NCBI GenBank assembly: GCA_031274495.1
Contig: JAISQB010000086.1
Location: 1-32,830, forward strand
Direction: 5' to 3'
Length of the DNA: 32,830 nt
DNA from: Campylobacteraceae bacterium
Lineage (GTDB): Bacteria > Campylobacterota > Campylobacteria > Campylobacterales > Campylobacteraceae
Positions 8,361 through 16,402 of the stretch are shown here, one piece after another. A program made the translations under genes and the position numbers. The notes beneath the pieces were generated by a model. It was not told the DNA's origin and did not search any database. It saw only the letters and a program-made list of their open reading frames with translations. Position 1 is the stretch's first letter, and each line of letters begins with the position of its first letter.

Positions 8361-9158
8361 CTACTTATATTCACCGCTTCTGATACTTTTTAGCAAATTA
8401 GATGCTTTGGATGCGCTTTTGGCATAATCGGTATATATCTCCAAAGCCCGTATAGCGTCATCTCTTTTGCCAAGTTTTACCTGACTTTTGGCAAACATAA
8501 TCCAGCTTAATTCATTTTGTGAATCTATCTCGTTGGCTTTCAGTGCCCACTCTAACGACTTTCTATAATTTTTTCTATCAAAGTATTCCTCGGAAATCAT
8601 CGTAGCAAAGACAATATTATTTGAAGCTTCAAACTTTTTGATTAACTCTTCTATATTTTGTATATCGTTTGTCTCTATAATAATCTTTTTGTCCACAGGA
8701 GGCGCGATAAGTTCTCGCGTTTTGGGAAGTTGTTTAGTAGCGTTTGTACCGTTTTCTGCTATCTTTTTGGGAGCGGTTGCTGTTGTGTTATCGCTACTTG
8801 AAAGATTTGAAGTGTTTGAAATAGGCGGGATGGTTGCATTTGGTGTTGTTGATTCTATCGCTTGTGGTATTGCGCTCTCATTTGCACCTAAGCTGCTGTT
8901 GGCTTCTGCGGACGATTCATTTTGGATAATTGTCGCATTGGTCGGGTCACTTAACACAAGAGTTTGATTTGTGGCGTTATGAGTTATATTTGCCTCATTT
9001 TTGCTACTTAGGCTATCTTCCAGTACAAGGAACAAAAGCACAAACGACGCTATAAAAAGAAGCGCAAGAAAGACAACTACAATCTTTCTAAATATGATTT
9101 TGCTTTTATACTCTTTCCAGCGCTCTTCCAACGCCACTATCTCTTCGGTTTTAATCAT
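8361..9158 (-). CDS. mshN: MshN/CtsX-positioned bitopic TPR protein with a sequon-rich periplasmic linker
   Basis: No strong family motif, so the call rests on position between the AAA ATPase and the assembly ATPase, where mshN (Vibrio) or ctsX (Campylobacter) lies. The 265 residues divide into a short cytoplasmic N-terminus, one membrane helix at about 25-47, a low-complexity Asn/Ser/Thr/Ala/Pro linker at about 51-150, and a C-terminal helical region at about 165-262 with TPR-like repeats (pairs such as RKNYRKSLEWALKANEID and KLGKRDDAIRALEIY). Topology N-in places the linker and TPR in the periplasm. In the linker 13 of 14 Asn are in N-X-S/T (X not Pro), suggesting N-glycosylation. It overlaps the preceding gene by 8 bases. 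The TPR may contact the secretin or MshI/J; this is inference. Confidence 0.75.
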   Translation of the reverse strand: MIKTEEIVALEERWKEYKSKIIFRKIVVVFLALLFIASFVLLFLVLEDSLSSKNEANITHNATNQTLVLSDPTNATIIQNESSAEANSSLGANESAIPQAIESTTPNATIPPISNTSNLSSSDNTTATAPKKIAENGTNATKQLPKTRELIAPPVDKKIIIETNDIQNIEELIKKFEASNNIVFATMISEEYFDRKNYRKSLEWALKANEIDSQNELSWIMFAKSQVKLGKRDDAIRALEIYTDYAKSASKASNLLKSIRSGEYK

Positions 9159-9972
9159 TTATCAGTCCTGTTGCGATTCCTGCCATCTCAATCAATTTTC
9201 TCCTTTTGTTTTTGTCGGAGACAATTGATGGTTTGTTGGATTCGTAGTATTCGTAAATTTCAAATAGTCTAAATAGAAGTTTGTTTACCGTTCTAAGGTT
9301 GCCTTTTGTTATGGAAAAAATGAACGGAATATGGTGCTTGACATATGTGAGATAGTCAAATTTATTGTGATACAAAAACTTTTTTTCCAGATATGAGCGA
9401 ACTTCGGCCATTTCGGAATCACCAAGCTCTATACTCTCCCAAATTCTTGTTTTAAAGTAATCTTTTGCCAAAATCTCCTCTTTTTCCGTTTTGTGAACGG
9501 TAAAGAGAAATTTAAATAGCCTCGTATCGGCCATCAAACGGACTTTTTCTATCAAATCCTGTGGATATAGTTGAGCCTCATCTAAAAGAACCGTCACTAT
9601 GGTCTGTTCCGAAATCTTTGGTATCTTTGCTTTATATATTGTCAAAAACTCTTCATAACCGCTAAAGTGGGGCGCTTTTACGGCAAATACCTCTTCAAAT
9701 AGCGATTTTAAAAACTGTTTTTCATCAAAAAATGGTCTTGGAAAAAATACGATAGGATACTTGCCTCTAAGGTCGCTATATATCTTTTCCAGTAAAAATG
9801 TCTTACCACTACCGGGTTTACCGTAAAAAAGGACAAGTTTTAGCGGTTTGCTGATGGCGCCGGATAGTCTATCGTAAGCGATAACGGATTTGTCAAGATT
9901 TATATAATCAAAGACTTTGCCTTCGACAAATATATTCTTGACATCCGAAAATCTGTTGAAAATATCGCTCAT
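9151..9972 (-). CDS. mshM: AAA+ ATPase of the pilus/competence operon (MshM/CtsP/ExeA-like)
   Basis: A 273-residue P-loop ATPase of the ExeA/MshM type. Walker A GKPGSGKT is at 51-58 and Walker B LLDEAQ at 129-134. A sensor-like segment follows around LFTVHKTEK, and the chain ends in a helical lid region. No membrane helix or peptidoglycan-binding domain is visible, so this is the short cytoplasmic form, as with Campylobacter CtsP. ExeA-type proteins help localise or assemble the secretin, and CtsP is required for DNA uptake in C. jejuni (family knowledge). The start overlaps the secretin stop by one base (TAATG), and the 3' end overlaps the mshN-like gene. Confidence 0.85.
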   Translation of the reverse strand: MSDIFNRFSDVKNIFVEGKVFDYINLDKSVIAYDRLSGAISKPLKLVLFYGKPGSGKTFLLEKIYSDLRGKYPIVFFPRPFFDEKQFLKSLFEEVFAVKAPHFSGYEEFLTIYKAKIPKISEQTIVTVLLDEAQLYPQDLIEKVRLMADTRLFKFLFTVHKTEKEEILAKDYFKTRIWESIELGDSEMAEVRSYLEKKFLYHNKFDYLTYVKHHIPFIFSITKGNLRTVNKLLFRLFEIYEYYESNKPSIVSDKNKRRKLIEMAGIATGLIND

Positions 9973-11576
9973 TATCTACCAAGAGACTTATAACCCAGAT
10001 CGTTTAAGGATTTAGCGGAGATGGCTGACGCATCATCCTCGCCTATAACTTTTGGGGTAATAATAAATACAAGCTCTTTTGTCTTCGTCTCTTCTCCGGC
10101 ATACTTAAACGCGTAGCCAAGTATAGGTATGCTGCCAAGGACCGGAACACCTTTGTTAGTATGTATAACGGAGTTTGTTATAAGACCGCCAAGCACGATA
10201 GTGTCGCCGTTTTTGACATTGACAACAGTCGAGAGTTTCTTTTCTGTCGTGTCGGGGGCTATTCTTCTTGGTGTTAGCTGTTTTTGGTTGTCTTCTATAT
10301 ATTTAAAATCGCTGATGGAAGGGTTGATTCTTAACATGATGTTATTATCGTCTGATACCGTCGGCAATAAATTAAGTAAAATGCCGATAAATACGGAGTA
10401 GTTGGTAACATCTTCTGATATAACGCTGCTACCGCTTCCGGCGTTACTTGTTGTCTCTGTCGTTTGATAATTTATCGTATCACCTACTGTGATGAGTGCT
10501 TGTTGGTTATTGAGTGTTAAAACTTTCGGATTGGATACGACATTGGTTTTGCCTTTCTCTTTCAAAAAGTCAAAAACGCCTTGCATTGAAAAACTTGTTC
10601 CAAACGCAAAGCCGACAAGGTTACCAACATCAATAGTGCTACCGGAACCTGTCGTAGTAGGGCTTCCGGATCCTGCCTGTGCACCTGAGCCCACTAAATT
10701 CCAACCATTGGGAGTATTCCATGTTCCGCCTTGGCTTATACCTATGGAGTCAGCCCTTGCCTCTCCCGTAAAGCCAAGCTGAAATTTTGACCAATCTATA
10801 CCCATTCTGTTGTCGTCATTCAAATCAACAGATAGGATAGTAACATCAATTAAAACCTGTTTTAAGAGTCTCTTTTTGAGTGCGTCAAAATAGTCTTCAG
10901 CTCTTTTTAACTGCTCTTTTGTGGCCGTTATGGTTACAAGTCCGGCTTTTGGATTGATAATAGGCGGTTTTGCGACATATATCTCTCTGCCGGTATTTAC
11001 CACAGCTTGCACTTCGGCGTCGATAGTCTTCCAGAAGTCAAACTCCTCTTTAACTGTTATGGAGTTATCAGCTTTATCCAAAGCCTCGCTATTCCCGCTA
11101 CCTGCCTCTTGAGGTGTAGCGCTCACGGAAGCGCTCATAGTGGCGGTTCCTTGTCTGATGGAGGTTATATAATCAACTCTAAAACTTTTTGTTTCCAAAG
11201 CAGATAATTTGAGAACACTATTTTTGTAATCGTAATTTAGATTATTTGAAGCGAGTAAAACATCCAACGTTTCAAAGAGGGATTTATCTTTAATGTTTGT
11301 GCCGTATAGCGGTTGATTTGCTATCTCTATCGCCGGAGCGTCGGCAAAAACAACGCTAAAATCGCACAATTCCGATAGTTGCGAGAGCACTTCGGTCAAT
11401 TGCACATTTGCGTTTATCTTTATATTTAAGTTCTTATACTCGCACCCTTTTTTTGTCTGCAGCGTCTTGTTGTCTTGAGGCGCCGCAAGAGAGTATTGAG
11501 GTAATAATGCAAGTAATGCCGCACAAGCCGCAAAAGCAACGCTTTTCCTAATTTGTCGTAATGATACTATTTTCAT
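9972..11576 (-). CDS. mshL: Outer-membrane secretin (MshL/GspD/CtsD-like)
   Basis: Forms the outer-membrane ring through which a pilus or pseudopilus (and possibly incoming DNA) passes. Residues 1-31 are a signal peptide ending near SLAA, without a convincing lipobox, unlike some lipidated MshL proteins. An STN-type domain lies at about 55-120 and a secretin N1 domain at about 195-235. The secretin core runs from about 330 to 520, with VSNPKVLTLNNQQA, the VGDTINYQTT strand and the hallmark VPVLGSIPILGYAFK followed by ELVFIITPKVI. A Gly/Ser/Thr-rich insert of about 45 residues sits around 275-320. The gene starts 29 bases inside the upstream mshK-like gene, with SD AAGGGAAAC. In this gene order it corresponds to ctsD of C. 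jejuni. Confidence 0.93.
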   Translation of the reverse strand: MKIVSLRQIRKSVAFAACAALLALLPQYSLAAPQDNKTLQTKKGCEYKNLNIKINANVQLTEVLSQLSELCDFSVVFADAPAIEIANQPLYGTNIKDKSLFETLDVLLASNNLNYDYKNSVLKLSALETKSFRVDYITSIRQGTATMSASVSATPQEAGSGNSEALDKADNSITVKEEFDFWKTIDAEVQAVVNTGREIYVAKPPIINPKAGLVTITATKEQLKRAEDYFDALKKRLLKQVLIDVTILSVDLNDDNRMGIDWSKFQLGFTGEARADSIGISQGGTWNTPNGWNLVGSGAQAGSGSPTTTGSGSTIDVGNLVGFAFGTSFSMQGVFDFLKEKGKTNVVSNPKVLTLNNQQALITVGDTINYQTTETTSNAGSGSSVISEDVTNYSVFIGILLNLLPTVSDDNNIMLRINPSISDFKYIEDNQKQLTPRRIAPDTTEKKLSTVVNVKNGDTIVLGGLITNSVIHTNKGVPVLGSIPILGYAFKYAGEETKTKELVFIITPKVIGEDDASAISAKSLNDLGYKSLGR

Positions 11577-11952
11577 TTGTTTCCCTTAAAAATAATTCCA
11601 ATCTTCTATTTTCATTACCCAAAACAACGCTTTTTTGTTTTATGGCAATAACTCTCAAGTCGCCTATTGACGAACCTTGCCCCAACCAAGAGTCATTAAT
11701 TTTGACCTTCTTTTCAACTATGGCTTTCAGACTAAATGTCGGAGCAGTAGTGTTGCCCGTCTTCTCTGTCACAGCCGTTTGGATAACAGCAAAGGGGTTG
11801 GATAGCTTATCTATCTCCTGATTTAAAATACCGACCCGTATCTCGTTAATTTCATTGAAATACCTATCGTATTTTGCTATATCCGCACTGCTGTCGCCGA
11901 ACAAATTAAGCGTGACGGCCAACATGATAACTATCAAAAAAGACTTTTTCAA
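11548..11952 (-). CDS. mshK: Small periplasmic pilus assembly protein (MshK/PilP/CtsR-like)
   Basis: About 134 residues with a signal or anchor sequence (KKSFLIVIMLAVTLNLFG). The C-terminal beta-rich segment VKINDSWLGQGSSIGDLRVI resembles the PilP/MshK/GspC homology region that bridges the inner-membrane complex and the secretin. The frame is open to a TTG at 11967. The in-frame TTG at 11950-11952 is preferred because it overlaps the mshJ-like stop (TTGA), has GGGGGA 7 bases upstream, and puts Lys-Lys right before the hydrophobic stretch. No ATG is available near the N-terminus. Position between the mshJ-like gene and the secretin supports the role. Sequence similarity alone would be weak. 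Confidence 0.7.
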   Translation of the reverse strand: MKKSFLIVIMLAVTLNLFGDSSADIAKYDRYFNEINEIRVGILNQEIDKLSNPFAVIQTAVTEKTGNTTAPTFSLKAIVEKKVKINDSWLGQGSSIGDLRVIAIKQKSVVLGNENRRLELFLRETNENSIITTN

Positions 11953-12590
11953 TATAACATCCCCCAAACCGCGAGTTTCACATCGGTATCAAGTACGCTT
12001 GTGGTATTGCTTGATATCGTGCTCTCATAAACATCAACGACCAATTGACTCTCTTCAAGAGCATTGATAAATTTTATGACATTATGAAAAGTCCCGCGCG
12101 AATTTATATCTATATTCAAGACCTGCTCAATTTTTCCATTTTCCAAATCTTTATTGTCTTTAAAATCGTTCTCTATCTTGATAATATTGATCTTATACTC
12201 TTTTGCCAAAGCAGTTATTCTATCCATAAATGAAGCCCAACTTTGATCATTAAACAGAAGATAAGAGAGTTCTTTTAATTTGCCATCCACATAGCCGTTT
12301 ACATATCTTGCGTCTTTTAGCAGTTCGGTATTGCGTTTGATATCGCCGTCAAGCTGTGCTACTTGCGGGGCACCTTCAAATATATACTTCTCTTCACTGC
12401 TAAGCTTACTTGTTATGTCTCTCAACTTTGCCGTATTTGTATTGTAAAAACTTTCCGCTTCCGGAAATACAAAGGAGTAGATAAAAAAAACGATTAAGCC
12501 TACTACTATAACGTAGATAAGGTAAACTTCGGTCACCTTTTTTGTCGAAAGATAGTTGTCTAATTTGTCTAAAAGCGTATCGTCATGCAT
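11949..12590 (-). CDS. mshJ: Inner-membrane alignment protein (MshJ/PilO-like)
   Basis: A 213-residue bitopic protein with a short cytoplasmic start, one membrane helix at about 22-42 (VYLIYVIVVGLIVFFIYSFVF), a charged helical stretch at about 46-110, and a C-terminal ferredoxin-like half with alternating strands (IKIENDFKDNKD; VLNIDINSRGTFHNVIKFINALEES). The last part is typical of PilO/GspM-type proteins. PilO-type proteins pair with PilN-type proteins to form the periplasmic alignment complex. Its ATG overlaps the stop of the MshI-like gene by one base (TAATG), which supports a stoichiometric partner role. Family assignment rests on topology, the C-terminal pattern and gene order. Confidence 0.75.
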   Translation of the reverse strand: MHDDTLLDKLDNYLSTKKVTEVYLIYVIVVGLIVFFIYSFVFPEAESFYNTNTAKLRDITSKLSSEEKYIFEGAPQVAQLDGDIKRNTELLKDARYVNGYVDGKLKELSYLLFNDQSWASFMDRITALAKEYKINIIKIENDFKDNKDLENGKIEQVLNIDINSRGTFHNVIKFINALEESQLVVDVYESTISSNTTSVLDTDVKLAVWGMLY

Positions 12591-14143
12591 TATAGTATCT
12601 CCATATTGATGTCGCTTCTATACCTGCTGGTATTGGCGTCTTTGCTTATCTCTTTTGTTCTTATGGCATATTTTTTTGTATTGGCTATAGCGTTTATAAG
12701 TTCCGTGAATCGTTTTTCATCAGGACCTACCAGTGATAGCACTATCGTATTATTGTGCTGTTCTATCTTTTCTATTTTTACATTATTGCTGTTTGAAAGT
12801 TCGATGATATCCGATATGACTGTCGCTTTCATCGCATAATCAACTCTTTTAGAGCGTATTTCCTCCAGCAAGCCGGTTCTCATATCAAGAATATTTTTTT
12901 CATTTTTTAGATCTTGAGTAAGTTTGTTACTTTGCTCTTCCAAGCTCTTAAGTTGACTTCTTAAGTTATCAGCCCGTGGTTTTATATCATCACTATATTT
13001 TGTATTTTTTAGATCGTAAGCTACGGATTTATATATACCAAAACCGTATTGATATGCAGGATATGCCAGTGAGAGCGCGAGCGCTACTCCGGCTACTGCC
13101 AGAAATTTACCCGCCGGTCTTTTTGATAGAGGATCGGGGCGTTTGAAAATAGTAAAGTTGGAAGCCGAATCGCCCGTGTCGGATTCTATATATATTTGAG
13201 CGGTTAAAGCCATCATCGTATGTATCTGGTCTATATACTGCTCTTTGGAATTGATAGATATATTGAAATTAAAATCAAGCGCCTCAATCCCCATATAACT
13301 TTTAGCGTATTCATTCATACCGTATATGATGCCGATATCCGTACCGATATATACTCTTGCGATTTGCGAAATATTGCAATATCTTTTCGCGTAAACGGAG
13401 ATATCGTTGATGTACAAAAATATCTCACCGAAAAGCTTCATAAACTGCTGTTGGTATTTTATGTCAGTCGTATTTAGTCCATCTTTTCTAAGCATCGCGA
13501 AAAACACCTCTTCATCTACCCTTTCTCCAAGCAGCGCGCAAAATCTCTCGTTTATCTCGCGAAGCGAGTAGCGCAAAGATTTAGAGTATAGATAGTGACC
13601 GTTTTGATAAAGAGCTAAAAACGCGTCGTTTTTTTGGAAATATATAAAACACTCCGCACCGCCGTGTTGGTCTATGATCCCTTTTTTATAAAGCGCACCG
13701 ATAAGGAACGGAGCTGCGGTGATATAATCAACATAAGATATCTTTTTCTTTAGCGGTAGGAAGTTTTGGACTATCGTGTCGGTATTGACAGCGAATACAT
13801 CATATATGTAATTTTTTTGGTCACTTGCTGAGGCCGCCGTTTCTATATAGTTGATTTTATAGTTTATGGACGAGTCCAACCCCAAGTCTTCATAAGCTTT
13901 TATTTCTAGCGCATCTTTAAGATCGCTCTCAGGAATGCTCCTGCTTATTTCAAGTGTTCCGGAAATGATATCTTTTGTCGGTATGTAAGATATAAAAAAA
14001 CTATTCTTTTTAAAAGATGATTTATGTAAATCATTTTCTATCATCTCGTTTGCACTAAACTTGTAAGATGTAGCAGAATACGGATCTATTGTGATTATAG
14101 ACGCAGAGGAACTTTCAACTTTTTCTTTTCTTAACTTTGCCAT
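12590..14143 (-). CDS. mshI: MshI-like pilus biogenesis protein, PilM-like and PilN-like parts in one chain
   Basis: First gene of the operon, 517 residues. Residues about 15-325 look like a divergent actin-like PilM/GspL cytoplasmic domain, with segments such as DALEIKAYEDLGLD, VDYITAAPFLIGALY and FIYFQKNDAFLALYQNGHYL. A membrane helix lies at about 346-366 and a coiled coil at about 374-435. The final 80 residues (MKATVISDIIELSNSNNV onward) resemble the PilN/GspL periplasmic ferredoxin-like fold. Thus one protein would link the cytoplasmic ATPase side to the periplasmic alignment complex, as GspL does. The start ATG has AAGGATGG upstream. A T-tract plus TACAAT in the 58-base gap to era may be the operon promoter. 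The actin-like part is too divergent for its nucleotide motifs to be named with confidence. Confidence 0.8.
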   Translation of the reverse strand: MAKLRKEKVESSSASIITIDPYSATSYKFSANEMIENDLHKSSFKKNSFFISYIPTKDIISGTLEISRSIPESDLKDALEIKAYEDLGLDSSINYKINYIETAASASDQKNYIYDVFAVNTDTIVQNFLPLKKKISYVDYITAAPFLIGALYKKGIIDQHGGAECFIYFQKNDAFLALYQNGHYLYSKSLRYSLREINERFCALLGERVDEEVFFAMLRKDGLNTTDIKYQQQFMKLFGEIFLYINDISVYAKRYCNISQIARVYIGTDIGIIYGMNEYAKSYMGIEALDFNFNISINSKEQYIDQIHTMMALTAQIYIESDTGDSASNFTIFKRPDPLSKRPAGKFLAVAGVALALSLAYPAYQYGFGIYKSVAYDLKNTKYSDDIKPRADNLRSQLKSLEEQSNKLTQDLKNEKNILDMRTGLLEEIRSKRVDYAMKATVISDIIELSNSNNVKIEKIEQHNNTIVLSLVGPDEKRFTELINAIANTKKYAIRTKEISKDANTSRYRSDINMEIL

Positions 14144-14173
14144 TAATAACCATCCTTAAGACTGTCAATAATA

Positions 14174-14179
14174 ATTGTA
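14174..14179 (-). promoter_or_regulatory. Candidate -10 box (TACAAT) for the msh/cts-like operon
   Basis: In the 58-base gap between era and the mshI-like gene, the minus strand reads a run of seven T, then ATGT, then TACAAT (14174-14179), about 30 bases before the ATG. The T-run plus extended -10 resembles Campylobacterota promoters. No good terminator separates era from this operon, so read-through from era is also possible. Confidence 0.35.
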
Positions 14180-14201
14180 ACATAAAAAAAGCTGTTTTTA
14201 T

Positions 14202-15080
14202 TCACGAAAACCCCCATTTTGTCAATATTTTTTCGTTTTTTGTCCAGTTTTTACTATAGTTTATGGATATTTTGATAAAAATTTTCTTATTAATTATCTT
14301 TTCCATCATATTTCTTGAACGAACCCCTATCTTTTTTATCGTGCTTCCGTTTTGCCCGATGAGTATATTCTTTTGACTCTCTTTTTCAACCATAATAGTA
14401 GCATAAATCTTATCGAGTCTTTCTCCCTCCTCAACCTTATCTATAATTACATTGGAAGAGTATGGTATCTCGTCGCTTACAAATTCAAAGATAGCCTCTC
14501 TTATATATTCGGCGTAAATCTCACGCACCATTTGTGTAGTGATAAGTTCGGGGTCATAAAAATAGGGATGTTCGGGGATGAATTTTTGCAGTTCGTCAAG
14601 TAGATAACTTTTTCCGCTTTGGCGTTTTGTAGATATAGGTACGAGAGCTTTAAAATTTGACTGGTAAGTTCCAAATTCCGATATCTTTTTTAATAGTTGT
14701 TCGTTGCTGATTTTATCACATTTTGTGAGTAGCACCACGTGCGGGGCTTTGGGATTTTTGGACAAAAAGTCTTTGTAACTTTGCAAAGAGTCTGTAGCGG
14801 GTGATAGAAATAGTATCAAATCCGCATCCCCCATAGCCTTCATAGCCTCTTCTAACATAAATTTATTTAAAAGCCTCTCGCTCTCGTGGATGCCCGGAGT
14901 GTCCACAAAGATAAATTGCGTGGAGCCGTGCATAACTATCGCGTTGGCTCTTTTTCTCGTGGCGTTGGCTTTTTTTGAAACCATAGCTATTTTTTCATCC
15001 AAAAGCCAATTCAAAAGAGAGCTTTTACCGGCGTTTGGCTTGCCTATCACGGCGACAAATCCGGCCTTTTGCGTACTCAC
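14202..15080 (-). CDS. era: GTPase Era
   Basis: Ribosome-associated GTPase that binds the 3' end of 16S rRNA and aids 30S maturation. Of 292 residues, the G domain carries G1 GKPNAGKS (13-20), the Thr-containing switch ATRKRANAI, G3 DTPG (60-63) and G4 TKCD (119-122). A C-terminal KH domain at about 205-285 contains the GxxG loop IGQNGSTIKKIG. The start is GTG, overlapping the hslU stop (GTGA), so translation is likely coupled to hslU. Last gene of the argG-rplI-hslV-hslU-era group, the same order as in Campylobacter jejuni. Confidence 0.97.
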   Translation of the reverse strand: MSTQKAGFVAVIGKPNAGKSSLLNWLLDEKIAMVSKKANATRKRANAIVMHGSTQFIFVDTPGIHESERLLNKFMLEEAMKAMGDADLILFLSPATDSLQSYKDFLSKNPKAPHVVLLTKCDKISNEQLLKKISEFGTYQSNFKALVPISTKRQSGKSYLLDELQKFIPEHPYFYDPELITTQMVREIYAEYIREAIFEFVSDEIPYSSNVIIDKVEEGERLDKIYATIMVEKESQKNILIGQNGSTIKKIGVRSRNMMEKIINKKIFIKISINYSKNWTKNEKILTKWGFS

Positions 15081-16402
15081 AAAATATACCTTGCGCTATC
15101 TTCGTCTTCTACTATCGTATCAAGCTTGTCGTGTACAAGTTTTGCCGTTACATTCAGCCTCTCACCTTTGTGGGAGTCGGCGTCAAAACTTATATCTTCG
15201 ATAACCTTTTCTATGATAGTATGAAGCCTTCTTGCGCCTATATCTTCTGTTTTTTCATTTGTGATGTAGGCGATTTTTGCTATCTCTTTTATCGCCTCGT
15301 CATCAAATATAAGCTCAACGCCCTCTGTAGATAACAGCGCTTTATACTGGCGCAAAAGCGAATTTTTTGGTTGGGTTAATATTTTATGGAGTATCTCCTC
15401 ATCAAGCGAGCTAAGCTCCACTCTCAAAGGAAATCTTCCCTGAAGCTCCGGTATAAGGTCGCTTGGTTTACTCAAATGAAACGCGCCCGCGGCGATAAAG
15501 AGGATATGATCCGTGTCTATCGTGCCAAGTTTTGTGGATACGGCAGAACCTTCGACTATGGGTAGCAGATCGCGCTGAACTCCCTCTTTGCTTGGGTCTT
15601 GCCTGCCTTGGGATGTGCTTGGGACGGCTATCTTATCTATCTCGTCTATAAAGATAATTCCCTCTTCTTGAGCTCTTTTTACAGCTTCTCTTTTTATCGT
15701 TTCGTTATTTAGTATCTTGTCGGCGGCTTCGGATTTGAGAGCCTCTTTTGCCTCTTTTACGGACATCTCTTTTTTGATACTGTTTTGCCCCGCGCTTAGG
15801 ATTTTGATGAAAGACTCTTGTACTTTTATCATCTCCGGCGGCATATCGCCTCCATCAAACTCTCCGCTTCCTTGCGGCAGGTCAACTTCTATATTCAACC
15901 CATCCAAATCCCCGCTTTTTAACCTCTCTCTCATCTTTTCATAACTCTGCTTATAGGCTATCTGCTTCTCTTCGCTAGCGCCTTTGGGGATGGGCGGCAG
16001 CAATTTTTCTAATATAATTTTTTCTACATATCTCTCTATCGATTCTGCGTTTTTCTCTTTGTGTTCGTTTTTGACAAGATTCAAAGCCGCGAGAGCCAAA
16101 TCCCTCACCATAGACTCCACATCGCGTCCGACAAAGCCCACCTCGGTATATTTACTCGCTTCGACTTTGACGAATGGTAGGTTCATCATCTTGGCAAGGC
16201 GTCTTGCTATCTCTGTTTTTCCTACGCCGGTTGAGCCTATCATAAGGATATTTTTGGGCATAACCTCATCTTGCATAGAAGACTCCAACTTAAGTCTTCT
16301 GTATCTATTTCTAAGCGCTATCGCGATAGCCTTTTTTGCCTCAAACTGTCCTATAATATACTCATCCAAATACGCAACAATCTCTCTTGGCGTCCAATTC
16401 AT
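15077..16402 (-). CDS. hslU: HslU ATPase, unfoldase subunit of HslUV protease
   Basis: AAA+ ring that unfolds substrates and threads them into the HslV peptidase. Its 441 residues match the family. Walker A GSTGVGKT is at 56-63 and Walker B IIFIDE at 249-254. An intermediate I-domain lies at about 110-240. The RFPLRVEL segment with the second region of homology follows. The pore loop reads GFVG (89-92) where the common form is GYVG, a conservative change. The C-terminus ends ARYIL, fitting the tail that inserts into HslV. It overlaps hslV by 4 bases upstream and era by 4 bases downstream. Confidence 0.98.
   Translation of the reverse strand: MNWTPREIVAYLDEYIIGQFEAKKAIAIALRNRYRRLKLESSMQDEVMPKNILMIGSTGVGKTEIARRLAKMMNLPFVKVEASKYTEVGFVGRDVESMVRDLALAALNLVKNEHKEKNAESIERYVEKIILEKLLPPIPKGASEEKQIAYKQSYEKMRERLKSGDLDGLNIEVDLPQGSGEFDGGDMPPEMIKVQESFIKILSAGQNSIKKEMSVKEAKEALKSEAADKILNNETIKREAVKRAQEEGIIFIDEIDKIAVPSTSQGRQDPSKEGVQRDLLPIVEGSAVSTKLGTIDTDHILFIAAGAFHLSKPSDLIPELQGRFPLRVELSSLDEEILHKILTQPKNSLLRQYKALLSTEGVELIFDDEAIKEIAKIAYITNEKTEDIGARRLHTIIEKVIEDISFDADSHKGERLNVTAKLVHDKLDTIVEDEDSARYIL

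Noticed and set aside
9151-9972. Reading the AAA+ protein as a DnaA/replication or transposition (TniB/MuB-like) ATPase and hence a mobile element.
   Set aside because: It overlaps the secretin and mshN-like genes, has no transposase or inverted repeats nearby, and the ExeA/MshM role fits the operon.
11953-11967. Upstream TTG (11967) as start of the mshK-like gene.
   Set aside because: It would add MGDVI before the signal peptide and lacks an SD, whereas the TTG at 11952 has a G-rich site upstream and overlaps the mshJ-like stop in the common TTGA way; still not certain.
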